DNA of 64,000 bases, from NCBI RefSeq assembly GCF_022631375.1, contig NZ_JALBGC010000002.1, positions 558,001 through 622,000 on the forward strand. Reading direction: 5' to 3'. The stretch comes from Hymenobacter cyanobacteriorum. GTDB lineage: Bacteria; Bacteroidota; Bacteroidia; Cytophagales; Hymenobacteraceae. Position numbers and translations under genes: made by a program. Each line of letters starts with the position of its first letter. Position 1 is the first letter of the stretch. This document shows positions 7,904 to 15,776 of the stretch, piece after piece. Under the pieces are notes generated by a model, which was given only the letters and a program-made list of their open reading frames with translations, made no database searches and was not told the DNA's origin.

Positions 7904-9102
7904 CTCCCACTACCTCTTATCAACAGCCCACTACCCGCGGCTACTACGGCCAGTTCGGCGGTGCTTTCGTGCCCGAAATGCTCTTTCCCAACGTGGAAGA
8001 GCTGCGTACGCAGTACCTGGAAATAATGGCCGACCCCGCGTTTCAAGCCGAATTGCAGGCCCTGCTACGCGACTACGTGGGCCGGCCCACGCCGCTGTTC
8101 GAGGCCAAGCGCCTGTCGGCGAAGTACGGCACGCGCATCTTCCTCAAGCGCGAAGACCTTTGCCACACCGGCGCCCACAAAATCAACAACACCGTGGGGC
8201 AGATTCTGCTGGCCAAGCGCCTGGGCAAAACGCGCATCATTGCCGAAACCGGGGCCGGCCAGCACGGCGTGGCCACCGCCACCGTGTGCGCCCTCATGGG
8301 TCTGCCCTGCGTGGTGTACATGGGGGCAATCGACATGGAACGGCAGGCCCCGAACGTGGCCCGCATGCGCCTGCTCGGAGCCGAAGTGCGCCGCGCCGAA
8401 AGCGGCAGCCAGACCCTGAAGGACGCCACCAACGAAGCCATCCGCGACTGGATTGCCAACCCCGTCGACACCCATTACATCATCGGCTCGGTGGTGGGCC
8501 CGCACCCGTACCCCGATTTGGTGGCGCGCCTGCAAGCCGTCATCAGCGAAGAAATGCGCAAGCAGCTACTGGAGAAAACCGGCACCGAGCTACCCGATTT
8601 TGTGGTGGCCTGCGTGGGCGGTGGCTCCAACGCGGCCGGCGCGTTCTACCACTTTCTGGACGAACCTTCGGTGCGCTTGATTGCAGTGGAGGCGGCCGGG
8701 CACGGCATCCACTCCGGGCACTCGGCAGCTACGTCGGTGCTGGGCACGCCGGGCATCATCCACGGCAGCAAAACCCTGCTGATGCAGGACGAGCACGGCC
8801 AGATTACCGAGCCCTACTCGCTGAGCGCGGGCCTTGATTATCCGGGCATTGGCCCGCTGCACGCCTATCTGGGCGAAGTGGGTCGCTCCGAATTCATTGC
8901 CATCACCGACGACGAGGCCCTGGCCGCCGTGGCCGAATTGAGCCGCCTCGAAGGCATTATTCCGGCTTTGGAAACAGCGCACGCGCTGGCCGCTCTCGGC
9001 CAGTTGGGCGCGGGCCCCGACGACGTGGTGGTGGTGAACCTCTCCGGCCGCGGCGATAAGGACCTGGAAACCTACCTCAAAAACATGGACAAGCTGGTGT
9101 AG
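7900..9102 (+). CDS. trpB: Tryptophan synthase beta chain
   Basis: A 400-residue PLP enzyme that condenses indole with serine. The PLP-binding lysine is Lys94 in HTGAHKINN, and the phosphate-binding glycine loop is [10 protein letters not shown] near 229-238. The AETGAGQHG segment (about 115-123) that contacts the substrate carboxylate is intact. Type 1 TrpB by length and by direct adjacency to trpA. Overlaps trpF by four bases and precedes trpA by 27 bases. Confidence 0.96.
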   Translation: MTPTTSYQQPTTRGYYGQFGGAFVPEMLFPNVEELRTQYLEIMADPAFQAELQALLRDYVGRPTPLFEAKRLSAKYGTRIFLKREDLCHTGAHKINNTVGQILLAKRLGKTRIIAETGAGQHGVATATVCALMGLPCVVYMGAIDMERQAPNVARMRLLGAEVRRAESGSQTLKDATNEAIRDWIANPVDTHYIIGSVVGPHPYPDLVARLQAVISEEMRKQLLEKTGTELPDFVVACVGGGSNAAGAFYHFLDEPSVRLIAVEAAGHGIHSGHSAATSVLGTPGIIHGSKTLLMQDEHGQITEPYSLSAGLDYPGIGPLHAYLGEVGRSEFIAITDDEALAAVAELSRLEGIIPALETAHALAALGQLGAGPDDVVVVNLSGRGDKDLETYLKNMDKLV

Positions 9103-9129
9103 CCTGCGGCTCCCAACGCTACCTATTAT

Positions 9130-9909
9130 ATGGACCGCATCAAACACGCCTTTGCGAGCAAGCGCAACCTGCTCAACACGTACTTCACCGCCGGTTATCC
9201 CAGCCTGCACGACACCATTCCGCTGGCCAAAGCCTTGGTGGAAGCCGGGGCCGACATCCTTGAAATCGGCATGCCCTTTTCCGACCCGCTGGCTGATGGT
9301 CCGGTCATTCAGGGCAGCAGTTCGGTGGCACTGGCCAACGGCATGAACTTGCCCGTGCTGTTCGAGCAGCTGCAAGGCCTGCGCGCCGCCGTGCCCGAAA
9401 CGCCGGTGCTCCTCATGGGCTACCTGAACCCGGTGATGCAGTTTGGGGTGGAGGAATTCTGCCGCCAGGCGGCCGCCGTGGGCGTCGATGGCCTCATCCT
9501 ACCCGACCTGCCGCTCGATGAGTACGAAGAATTCTATCAGGAAACCTTCAAAAAACACGGCCTGAAAGCCGTCTTCCTCATCACGCCGCAAACCTCGGAG
9601 GAGCGCATCCGCCGTCTCGACAGCCTTTCCGAAGCTTTCCTCTACCTCGTGTCGGGCCCCGGCACCACCGGCGGCACCACCCTGCCCGATGCCGAGGCGC
9701 AGGAGAAGTATTTTGAGCGTATCGCCGGCCTGAAGCTGCGTAACCCGCGTCTCATCGGTTTCGGCATTGCCGATAAAGCCGGGTTCGACCGCGCCTGCGG
9801 GCATGCCGAGGGTGCCATTATCGGCTCGGCCCTCATCCGTGCGCTGGAGGACGCGACCGATGCGCCGGCCGAGGCTGCGCGCTTCGTGCGCGGTATCAAA
9901 TCGGCATAA
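9130..9909 (+). CDS. trpA: Tryptophan synthase alpha chain
   Basis: A 259-residue TIM barrel that cleaves indole-3-glycerol phosphate to indole, which is channelled to TrpB. Catalytic residues by alignment with the family are Glu45 (LEIGMPFSDP) and Asp56 (LADGP). The phosphate-binding segment VSGPGTTGG is near residues 173-181. Last of the seven classical trp genes; followed by a palindromic repeat and a DAHP synthase. Confidence 0.95.
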   Translation: MDRIKHAFASKRNLLNTYFTAGYPSLHDTIPLAKALVEAGADILEIGMPFSDPLADGPVIQGSSSVALANGMNLPVLFEQLQGLRAAVPETPVLLMGYLNPVMQFGVEEFCRQAAAVGVDGLILPDLPLDEYEEFYQETFKKHGLKAVFLITPQTSEERIRRLDSLSEAFLYLVSGPGTTGGTTLPDAEAQEKYFERIAGLKLRNPRLIGFGIADKAGFDRACGHAEGAIIGSALIRALEDATDAPAEAARFVRGIKSA

Positions 9910-9912
9910 TCT

Positions 9913-10028
9913 AGCACGTCATGCAGAGCGCAGCGAAGCATCTCGCGTGCTGAAGTAACTCAATCGTTTCAACGTCATTGAATAGTAGTTGCACGCGAGA
10001 TGCTTCGCTGCGCTCTGCATGATGTGCT
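9913..10028. repeat. Palindromic intergenic repeat, family A (copy 2)
   Basis: Arms 9913-9950 and 9991-10028 are nearly perfect inverted copies (AGCACGTCATGCAGAGCGCA and on). It fills the gap between trpA and the DAHP synthase. Confidence 0.9.
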
Positions 10029-10047
10029 TTTCTTCTCGAATAATTCT

Positions 10048-11052
10048 GTGATAATCCAACTCGAAAAATCTGCCTCGGTGCCCGCCATCACCGAGCACCT
10101 GAAGCAACAGGGCTACAAAGCCACCGAAGTAACCACCCAGCACGCCCACTACCTGGTAGCCATTGGCAAAAAGGACTTCGACATCCGCACCATCGGCCAG
10201 CTGCCGGGCGTGCGCGACGTGCACCGCGTGAGCGACGACTACAAGCTCGTGAGCCGCAAGTGGCGCGTGAAGCCCAGCGTAATCGACCTCGGCGACGGCG
10301 TGACCATCGGCGAAGGCTCGCTGGCCTTGTGCGCCGGCCCGTGCAGCATCGAGAGCGAGGCCCAGATGGAAAAGGTGATGGACCACCTCGTGGCCAACGG
10401 CGTGCGCCTGATGCGCGGCGGCGTGTTTAAGCCCCGCTCGTCGCCCTACGCCTTCCGCGGGCTGGGGCTGGAAGGGCTGCGCGATTTTCACCGCATGGCC
10501 CGGGCACGCGGCCTCAAAATCGTGACCGAAGTAATGCAGGTGTCGCAGGTAGAGGAGATGCACGACTTCGTCGACGTGTTCCAGGTGGGCGCCCGCAACA
10601 CCCAGAATTTCAACCTGCTGGATGCCCTGGGCGGCGTGGACAAGCCGGTGCTGCTGAAGCGCGGTATCTCGGGTTCGATTGAGGAACTGCTGTCGTCGGC
10701 CGAGTACGTGTTTTCGGGCGGTAACGAGAAGCTGATTCTCTGCGAGCGGGGCATTCGCACGTTCGAAACCGCTAGCCGCAATACCCTAGATTTGAACGCG
10801 GTGCCCATCCTGAAAGCCAAGAGTCACCTGCCCGTGATTGTGGACCCTTCGCATGGCATCGGCATCCGCGAGTACGTGCCCACGATGGCGCTAGCCGGCG
10901 TAATGGCCGGGGCCGACGGCATCGTGTACGAAACCCACGAAACGCCCGAAACCGCCGCTTCGGACGGTGCCCAGACGCTGGATTTTGACGAGTCGGCGCG
11001 GCTGATTCGCAACCTGCGGCGCGTGTATGCGCTGCGGCAGGAGTTGGAATAA
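10048..11052 (+). CDS. 3-deoxy-7-phosphoheptulonate (DAHP) synthase with N-terminal regulatory domain
   Basis: A 334-residue protein. Residues about 1-70 form a ferredoxin-like domain, as in the Thermotoga-type DAHP synthase; residues about 75-334 are the KdsA-like catalytic barrel, with LCAGPCSIES, LMRGGVFKPRSSPY, GARNTQNF, LLKRGISG and the metal-site segment DPSHGIG. It makes the first shikimate-pathway intermediate from phosphoenolpyruvate and erythrose 4-phosphate. I chose GTG 10048 because the ATG at 10000 lies inside a palindromic repeat. Its place behind trpA suggests that chorismate supply is coordinated with tryptophan synthesis. The reaction class could also be KDO-8-P synthase, but the N-terminal domain and context favour DAHP synthase. 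Confidence 0.88.
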   Translation: MIIQLEKSASVPAITEHLKQQGYKATEVTTQHAHYLVAIGKKDFDIRTIGQLPGVRDVHRVSDDYKLVSRKWRVKPSVIDLGDGVTIGEGSLALCAGPCSIESEAQMEKVMDHLVANGVRLMRGGVFKPRSSPYAFRGLGLEGLRDFHRMARARGLKIVTEVMQVSQVEEMHDFVDVFQVGARNTQNFNLLDALGGVDKPVLLKRGISGSIEELLSSAEYVFSGGNEKLILCERGIRTFETASRNTLDLNAVPILKAKSHLPVIVDPSHGIGIREYVPTMALAGVMAGADGIVYETHETPETAASDGAQTLDFDESARLIRNLRRVYALRQELE

Positions 11053-11072
11053 CGAAAAATTAATGTAGCGGA

Positions 11073-11213
11073 ATGCTTGCATTCCCGAAATCGGTTCCTA
11101 AATTCGTCCTACTCATGCGCCACCAATTCGTCAATTGCATTAACACCCTAATGACTGCCCCCAAACAGGGCGGGTACGGGCTGCGGTTGGCGCTACCGGA
11201 AGACGAGGCATGA
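11073..11213 (+). CDS. Small ORF ahead of the phenylalanine hydroxylase gene, possible leader peptide
   Basis: An in-frame run of 46 codons from ATG 11073 (second ATG at 11115) to TGA 11211-11213. It ends 25 bases before a terminator-like hairpin that precedes phhA, the same layout as the trp leader. It contains three Phe codons and one Tyr codon but no tight cluster of aromatic codons, so the leader role is weakly supported. It may be a chance ORF. Confidence 0.25.
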   Translation: MLAFPKSVPKFVLLMRHQFVNCINTLMTAPKQGGYGLRLALPEDEA

Positions 11214-11238
11214 AACCCGACTTTCTCTAGAAACCTTC

Positions 11239-11276
11239 AAAAGCCCGAATCCGCCAGGATATCGGGCTTTTTTTTC
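11239..11276 (+). terminator. Intrinsic terminator between DAHP synthase and phenylalanine hydroxylase
   Basis: Stem AAAAGCCCGA (11239-11248) with TCGGGCTTTT (11262-11271), inner ATCC/GGAT pairs, then a T run. It may end the trp operon, or act as an attenuator for phhA: CGGGCT at 11177-11182 is complementary to AGCCCG in its left arm. Confidence 0.75.
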
Positions 11277-11313
11277 GCCCGGTTTTACCCAAGCATCTCC
11301 TAATTCTTACGCC

Positions 11314-12030
11314 ATGTTTACCAAGCCCAACCCCGCCACCGCCGCCAGCCAGGACCAGCTCATCTGGAAAATGCTGTTTGACCGCCAGACCGCGCTGCTG
11401 CACCGGCGGGCCGTGCCGGCGTTTTGGGACGGTTTGGCCCGGCTGGGCTATCGGCGCGAAGCCATTCCCGACATAAGGGAACTGAGTGCCACCGTTTTCG
11501 AAGAAACCGGCTGGCAGCTGGCCCCGGTGGGCCGCCCGTTCGAGCCGGCCGCATTTTTCGCGCTGCTGGCCGAGCGGAAGTTTCCGGTTGTGACCCGCAT
11601 CCGGCCGATGCACTCGTTCGACTTCAGCCCCGAGCCGGACTTGTTCCACGACTTGTTCGGCCACGTGCCCATGCTGCTCGATGAGGGCCTGGCCAACTTT
11701 CTGCACGAACTGGGGCAGGCCTACGTGGCCCAGCCCGAAGGCTCGCCGGCCCGCGAGCAGTTGTGGGCGCTGTACTTCTTCACGGCTGAATTTGGCATGG
11801 TGCAGCACGAGGGCAAGCCCATGTTGTACGGCGCGGGCCTGCTGTCGTCGGCCGGCGAAATCCACCACTGCGTGAACGAGCTCACGCCGCGCCCGGCCTT
11901 CGACCTGGCCACCGTGCTGCGCACGCCCGTGACCGGGGCCCGCTATCAGCACCAGTATTTCATGCTGCCCGCCTGGGAGCAGCTCACCGAGTGCGTGGAG
12001 GAACTGGCGGGAATTCTGGCGCTGCGGTAA
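11314..12030 (+). CDS. phhA: Phenylalanine 4-hydroxylase
   Basis: A 238-residue monomeric, bacterial-type aromatic amino acid hydroxylase that converts phenylalanine to tyrosine using tetrahydropterin, O2 and iron. The iron ligands are His112 and His117 (HDLFGH) and Glu159 (FFTAEFG); the pterin-side segment HSFDFSPEPDLFHD is intact. There is no N-terminal regulatory ACT domain, as in other bacterial forms. A start at ATG 11314 gives the normal length. No pterin carbinolamine dehydratase gene is adjacent. Location behind the trp/DAHP synthase block gathers aromatic amino acid metabolism in one region. Confidence 0.93.
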   Translation: MFTKPNPATAASQDQLIWKMLFDRQTALLHRRAVPAFWDGLARLGYRREAIPDIRELSATVFEETGWQLAPVGRPFEPAAFFALLAERKFPVVTRIRPMHSFDFSPEPDLFHDLFGHVPMLLDEGLANFLHELGQAYVAQPEGSPAREQLWALYFFTAEFGMVQHEGKPMLYGAGLLSSAGEIHHCVNELTPRPAFDLATVLRTPVTGARYQHQYFMLPAWEQLTECVEELAGILALR

Positions 12031-12044
12031 TATTCCAAATCCGC

Positions 12045-12143
12045 TGTCATCCTGAGCGCAGCGAAGGACCTTTTCACGTTCGCAGAATTCTACTCAATAG
12101 TGATTCAGTTGTGAGAAGGTCCTTCGCTGCGCTCAGGATGACA
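12045..12143. repeat. Palindromic intergenic repeat, family A-like (copy 3)
   Basis: Arms 12045-12072 and 12116-12143 (TGTCATCCTGAGCGCAGCGA and on) are inverted copies. The sequence is a variant of family A with TCCTTCGC in place of GCTTCGC. It lies between convergent genes. Confidence 0.88.
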
Positions 12144-12161
12144 ATACCCCACTAGGCGCAA

Positions 12162-12632
12162 TCAATACCCCCAGCCCAGGCGGCGGTACACGAAATGCAA
12201 CAGCCACAGCGGCCCGATGAGCAAAAACTGCAGGTCCTTGAGGAAGCTGGGTTTCTTGCCCTCCACCTTGTGGCCCCAGAACTGGCCTACCCAAGCCAGG
12301 GCGAAGATGATGAGGCAGATGCTCCAAAGTGGCAGCACCGCCGCGCCCGCCACCACGCGCAGCGCCAGCGCCATGGCCACCCATACTAGCACCATGCCCA
12401 AGGCTAGTCGCCCGCTCAGCCGCACGTAGTAGAGCAGCGCCAGCGCCATTACCAGCGTGCCCCAATTCAGCCAGGGGCTGATTTGTTGGATGGCCACTGG
12501 CACCGGAATGGCCCACAGCAGCCCGATGAGCGAGAACATTATCAGCGGTACGCACACCCAGTGCACCAATTTATTGGTGGGGTTCTGGTGACTTTCGCCG
12601 TATTCGGACAGCAGGGAAGCGAGCGGGGCCAT
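12162..12632 (-). CDS. Mpo1-like (DUF962) integral membrane protein
   Basis: A 156-residue protein with four or so hydrophobic segments. The N-terminal pattern YGESHQNPTNKLVHWVCVP (residues 10-28) and the C-terminal GHKVEGKKPSFLKDLQFLLIGP (about 120-141) match the DUF962/Mpo1 family, in which the conserved histidines bind iron. The yeast member is a dioxygenase acting on 2-hydroxy fatty acids; the bacterial role is not established, so lipid oxidation is an inference. Transcribed alone on the minus strand between two palindromic repeats. Confidence 0.85.
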   Translation of the reverse strand: MAPLASLLSEYGESHQNPTNKLVHWVCVPLIMFSLIGLLWAIPVPVAIQQISPWLNWGTLVMALALLYYVRLSGRLALGMVLVWVAMALALRVVAGAAVLPLWSICLIIFALAWVGQFWGHKVEGKKPSFLKDLQFLLIGPLWLLHFVYRRLGWGY

Positions 12633-12648
12633 AGCGGTGGGAATTGAA

Positions 12649-12715
12649 GTAGCGCGGACTTGTAGTCCGCGAGTAGGATGGTGTAGTGTGGGCGTGGACT
12701 ACAAGTCCGCGCTAC
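12649..12715. repeat. Palindromic intergenic repeat, family B (copy 1)
   Basis: Arms begin GTAGCGCGGACTTGTAGTCC and end with the inverted copy at 12693-12715. Each arm is itself partly self-complementary (GGACTTGTAGTCC), giving a nested structure. Copies at 14274 and 16445. Confidence 0.85.
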
Positions 12716-12750
12716 AGCGCTGGTGTTCAGGCTCACCAAAGTAGCACAAA

Positions 12751-12780
12751 AAAAGCCTTCCCAATCGGGAAGGCTTTTCT
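12751..12780 (-). terminator. Intrinsic terminator downstream of the dienelactone hydrolase gene
   Basis: Perfect 12-bp stem AAAAGCCTTCCC / GGGAAGGCTTTT with a four-base loop. On the minus strand it is followed by a T run and lies 20 bases past the stop at 12800. Confidence 0.85.
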
Positions 12781-12799
12781 ATTGCAGACCAAACGAAAC

Positions 12800-13678
12800 C
12801 TATGCTTTCAGCTTGAAGCGGCCGCGCAGGTAGGCCAGCGCGTGGCCGTGGGCTTTGGCGGCGTCGTCCTTCTTGAATTTGGGATTGGAGGGGTTGGCGA
12901 AGGCGTGGTCGGCGTCGTAGCTCTCGATGGTGACGCTTTTGCCGGCGGCGGTCATGTCCTTTTTGAATTGGGCTACTACCTCGGGGTTAATCCACTTGTC
13001 CTGGCTGGCGAAGATGCCCAGTACGTCGGAATTTAGGGTTTTGAGTTTGGCCACGTCCTTTTCGGGCATGCCGTAGTACATCACGCAGCCCACGGTCTGC
13101 TTGCCGCCGAGCAGGGCTTCCTGCAGGCTCCAGCCGCCGCCGAAGCACCAGCCGATGCTGGCCAGCTGCGCCTTGGGGCCGGCGTACTGTTGCGCGCCTT
13201 TGAGGATGGCCGTGGCGCGCTCGGTTTTCACCTCGCCCATGTATTTGCCGGCTTCTTCGGGCGTGGTGGCCACTTTGCCGTCGTATAAATCGATGGCGAT
13301 GACGTTGACGCCGGGCAGCTCGGCCGCGAAAGTGGCGGCTTCTTTTTTGATGTAGTCGTTCAGGCCCCACCACTCGTGAATCACGAACAGGTACTTGTTG
13401 CTGGGCTTGGCGCTTTTGATTTCGAAACCCTTGCCGGTGCTGCCGTCGGGCGTTTTGAACTCAATCATTTTGCCCTCGCCGGCATAAGAATAGGGCAGGG
13501 GCGCATCGTGGCCGCCCGAGAAGTCCTTGTCGGCGGCGAGCATGGCGAAGGCCTCGGTGGCCGAAGCCGAGAGGTTGGCAGCCGGGCGGGCGCAGCAGCT
13601 GGCCATCTGCTGGGCCGAGGCCGAGAACGAGAGGCTCAGCAGGGCCGCGCCGAGCGTGAGTAGTTTTTTGGTGAACAT
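12800..13678 (-). CDS. Secreted dienelactone hydrolase-family protein
   Basis: A 292-residue protein with a signal peptide (cleavage near SASAQ, residue 23) and a DLH-type alpha/beta hydrolase domain from about residue 75. The triad of the family is visible: Cys168 in GWCFGGG, Asp217 in SQDKW and His248 in DADHAF, with the HEWWG motif at 101-105. The cysteine nucleophile is typical of dienelactone hydrolases, but secreted members in Bacteroidota have no known natural substrate. The start at 13678 (MFTKK) was chosen over a longer frame because it opens the signal peptide. A 40-base gap separates it from the upstream HEAT-like gene, suggesting an operon. Confidence 0.85.
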   Translation of the reverse strand: MFTKKLLTLGAALLSLSFSASAQQMASCCARPAANLSASATEAFAMLAADKDFSGGHDAPLPYSYAGEGKMIEFKTPDGSTGKGFEIKSAKPSNKYLFVIHEWWGLNDYIKKEAATFAAELPGVNVIAIDLYDGKVATTPEEAGKYMGEVKTERATAILKGAQQYAGPKAQLASIGWCFGGGWSLQEALLGGKQTVGCVMYYGMPEKDVAKLKTLNSDVLGIFASQDKWINPEVVAQFKKDMTAAGKSVTIESYDADHAFANPSNPKFKKDDAAKAHGHALAYLRGRFKLKA

Positions 13679-13718
13679 GAAAACAGTAAGAAGTGAAACG
13701 AATGAGCAAGCGCAACAG

Positions 13719-14264
13719 CTAACCTGGTAAAACTTCCCGCGCAAGGTGGCGAAGTTTCGGCAATTCGCGCGTTGCCCGGCTGCGCAGCGCGGCCGAATCG
13801 GTGGTCGCTACGGCAGCTTCGGCGGCGGCCACTACTTCGGCGGCCAGCTCGGGGTAGGGGTCGGCCAGCCGGGCGGCGGCCGTGAGGGCGTAGGCCCGAA
13901 TGGCCACCGGCTCGCGGGGTGCCCGCAACAGGGCCAGGCAAGTATCGAAAGCCAGCGCCTGCCACTCCTCGGGCACAGGCACAAATTGCAACACCCGCAC
14001 CACGGCCCGCCGAATGGCCGGGTGCTGCTCCGGGCCGGGTTGGACGGCGGCCAGCAGGCCCGGCAGGTGGGGCACCAGCCATTTAGGCTTCCGTTCGCCA
14101 ACCCAGCCCAGCACGTCAGCGGCCAGCTGGCGCTCCCGTTCTGCGCCGTACCAGAACAGCTGGAGCAGTTCGGCCAGCGCCGCGGGGTGGGCGCAGGCGT
14201 AGTCGGCCAGTCGCTGGGTCTGGCTCGCCGAGTGTTCCCGCAGTAGCTCGGTTCGGAGGTTCAT
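13719..14264 (-). CDS. HEAT-repeat-like helical protein
   Basis: A 181-residue, Ala/Leu-rich, entirely helical-looking protein made of about four degenerate two-helix units (for example around AADVLGWVGERKPKWLVPHLP at 48-68 and IRAYALTAAARLA near 131-143). This is typical of HEAT or DNA-alkylation-repeat-like scaffolds. No signal peptide. It probably binds a protein or nucleic acid partner in the cytoplasm; none is evident. Same strand and close to the dienelactone hydrolase gene. Confidence 0.65.
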   Translation of the reverse strand: MNLRTELLREHSASQTQRLADYACAHPAALAELLQLFWYGAERERQLAADVLGWVGERKPKWLVPHLPGLLAAVQPGPEQHPAIRRAVVRVLQFVPVPEEWQALAFDTCLALLRAPREPVAIRAYALTAAARLADPYPELAAEVVAAAEAAVATTDSAALRSRATRELPKLRHLAREVLPG

Positions 14265-14273
14265 GGGAGCAAA

Positions 14274-14354
14274 GTAGCGCGAACTTTTAGTTCGCGCCCC
14301 AAAACGGCAGTCGTTAAGACGGCGCGGAGACGCGGACTACAAAGTCCGCGCTAC
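14274..14354. repeat. Palindromic intergenic repeat, family B (copy 2)
   Basis: Left arm GTAGCGCGAACTTTTAGTTC and on, right arm ending GTCCGCGCTAC at 14354. It fills the gap between the ABC1 kinase and the HEAT-like gene. Confidence 0.8.
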
Positions 14355-14363
14355 AGGTCCATG

Positions 14364-15674
14364 CTACACCAAAATGCCCGTTGCAATCGAAGCGCCTAGT
14401 TCGGTGAGCAGCGCGAAGAGGCCTACGTAAGTCCGGTTCAAATAGATAAAATGCTCGGAGCCGCGCGGTTCGCGCTGTTTGCGCAGCTCGGGGTCGGCCA
14501 TGAGGTCGTCGCCGAGGGCGTAGAGGGCGGCCATGTAGGCCGGGTCGCCGAAATCGAACGTGGCCTGGCGGAAGGGGCAGCCCACCAGCTCCAGCGATGC
14601 CTGCATGGTGCGCAGGTAGAGGGCGCGCATGGCGGGCGCATCGGTAGCGCGCAGCACGCCAGCCTGGGCAAGCAGCGCTTCGAGGCGGGCTTCGTCGGCG
14701 AAGGTTTCGGGGGCCAGCAGGTCTTTGAACAGCTCGTACACATCCTGCGGTACGTCTTTCACGCAGCCGAAATCGAGCACGCCGAGGGTGCCGCCGTTCT
14801 CGGCGCGCATCAGGAAGTTGCCGGGGTGCGGGTCGGCGTGCAGCTGGTGCAGCTCGTTGAACTGGAATTGGTAGAAATCCCACATCGCCTGGCCGATTTG
14901 GTTGCGAATTTCCTGCGATGGATTTGTCGCCAGAAATTCTTTGAGGTGCTGGCCGGGCAGCCAGTCCATGGTGAGAATGCGGGCCGTAGAAAATTCGGGA
15001 TAATAGGCTGGGAACTCCAGATGCTGCAGCGGCTGGCACTTGGCCGCTATTTCCTGGCCGCGCCGCAGTTCCAGCTTGTAGTCGGTTTCTTCGAGCAGCC
15101 GCGTTTCCACTTCTTCCAGGTAGGGCCGCACCTGGGCCTCGTTCAGGCCCATGACGCGCAGGGCAATGGGCTTCACTAAGCGGATGTCCGACTTGATGCT
15201 GTCAGCCACGCCGGGGTATTGCACCTTCACCGCCAGCGCTTTGCCATCCTTGCGGGCAAAATGCACCTGCCCGATGCTGGCCGCCTGCCGCGCCTCCGGC
15301 TCAAACTCGTCAAAAAGCTGAAACGGCGACTTCCCGAACGCATCCCGGAAAGCCTTCACCACCAGCGGGCCGGAGAGGGGCGGGGTCGAATACTGGGCCT
15401 GGGCAAACTGCTCGGCGTAGGCCGTGGGCAGCATGTTTTTCTCCATCGCCAGCATCTGCGCCACTTTCAGTACCGAGCCTTTCATCTCGCTTAGCGTGCC
15501 GTATAGTTCAGCAGCGTTGGCGGCGTGCAGGTCTTCGGTGGTCGATTCTGAGCCCACGGCCTTCTTGGCGTAGTGCTTAATGTAGTTGGTGCCGACGTTG
15601 AAGCCGGTTTTGGCGAAGCGGGCGGCGCGGGCCACTTTGGTGGTCGGCAGCGAGGTTTGAGGTTCGTCGGACAT
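14364..15674 (-). CDS. ABC1/AarF/UbiB-family atypical kinase
   Basis: A 436-residue member of the ABC1 (COQ8/UbiB) family. Motifs in order: the family helix LKVAQMLAMEKNMLP (where KxGQ is usual; here the glycine is Ala), AASIGQVHFA (the Ala-rich nucleotide loop) near 130, the Lys in LAVKVQYPGV, LHADPHPGNFLM (catalytic loop) and LDFGCVKD (metal-binding). The family supports quinone or isoprenoid-lipid metabolism; Bacteroidota normally make menaquinone, so the role here is open. Downstream of, and on the same strand as, a TetR-fold protein 102 bases away, with a perfect palindromic repeat between. Confidence 0.88.
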   Translation of the reverse strand: MSDEPQTSLPTTKVARAARFAKTGFNVGTNYIKHYAKKAVGSESTTEDLHAANAAELYGTLSEMKGSVLKVAQMLAMEKNMLPTAYAEQFAQAQYSTPPLSGPLVVKAFRDAFGKSPFQLFDEFEPEARQAASIGQVHFARKDGKALAVKVQYPGVADSIKSDIRLVKPIALRVMGLNEAQVRPYLEEVETRLLEETDYKLELRRGQEIAAKCQPLQHLEFPAYYPEFSTARILTMDWLPGQHLKEFLATNPSQEIRNQIGQAMWDFYQFQFNELHQLHADPHPGNFLMRAENGGTLGVLDFGCVKDVPQDVYELFKDLLAPETFADEARLEALLAQAGVLRATDAPAMRALYLRTMQASLELVGCPFRQATFDFGDPAYMAALYALGDDLMADPELRKQREPRGSEHFIYLNRTYVGLFALLTELGASIATGILV

Positions 15675-15679
15675 AGCAG

Positions 15680-15771
15680 TAGGGGCGGGGCTTGCCCCCG
15701 CCCGAATCGTCGGGAGTTTGTCGTTGAGCGGGTTCGTTCAACGATTCGGGCGGGGGCAAGCCCCGCCCCTA
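15680..15771. repeat. Palindromic intergenic repeat, family C
   Basis: Perfect 31-base inverted arms (15680-15710 and 15741-15771) with the core GGGGCGGGGCTTGCCCCCGC, which is itself nearly palindromic. A single copy in this window. Confidence 0.92.
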
Positions 15772-15776
15772 CACTG

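Noticed and set aside
9999..10047. ATG at 10000 as start of the DAHP synthase, and ATG at 4536 as start of trpG
   Set aside because: Both lie inside family A repeats and would add residues encoded by the repeat (MLRCALHDVL), which are not part of these families.
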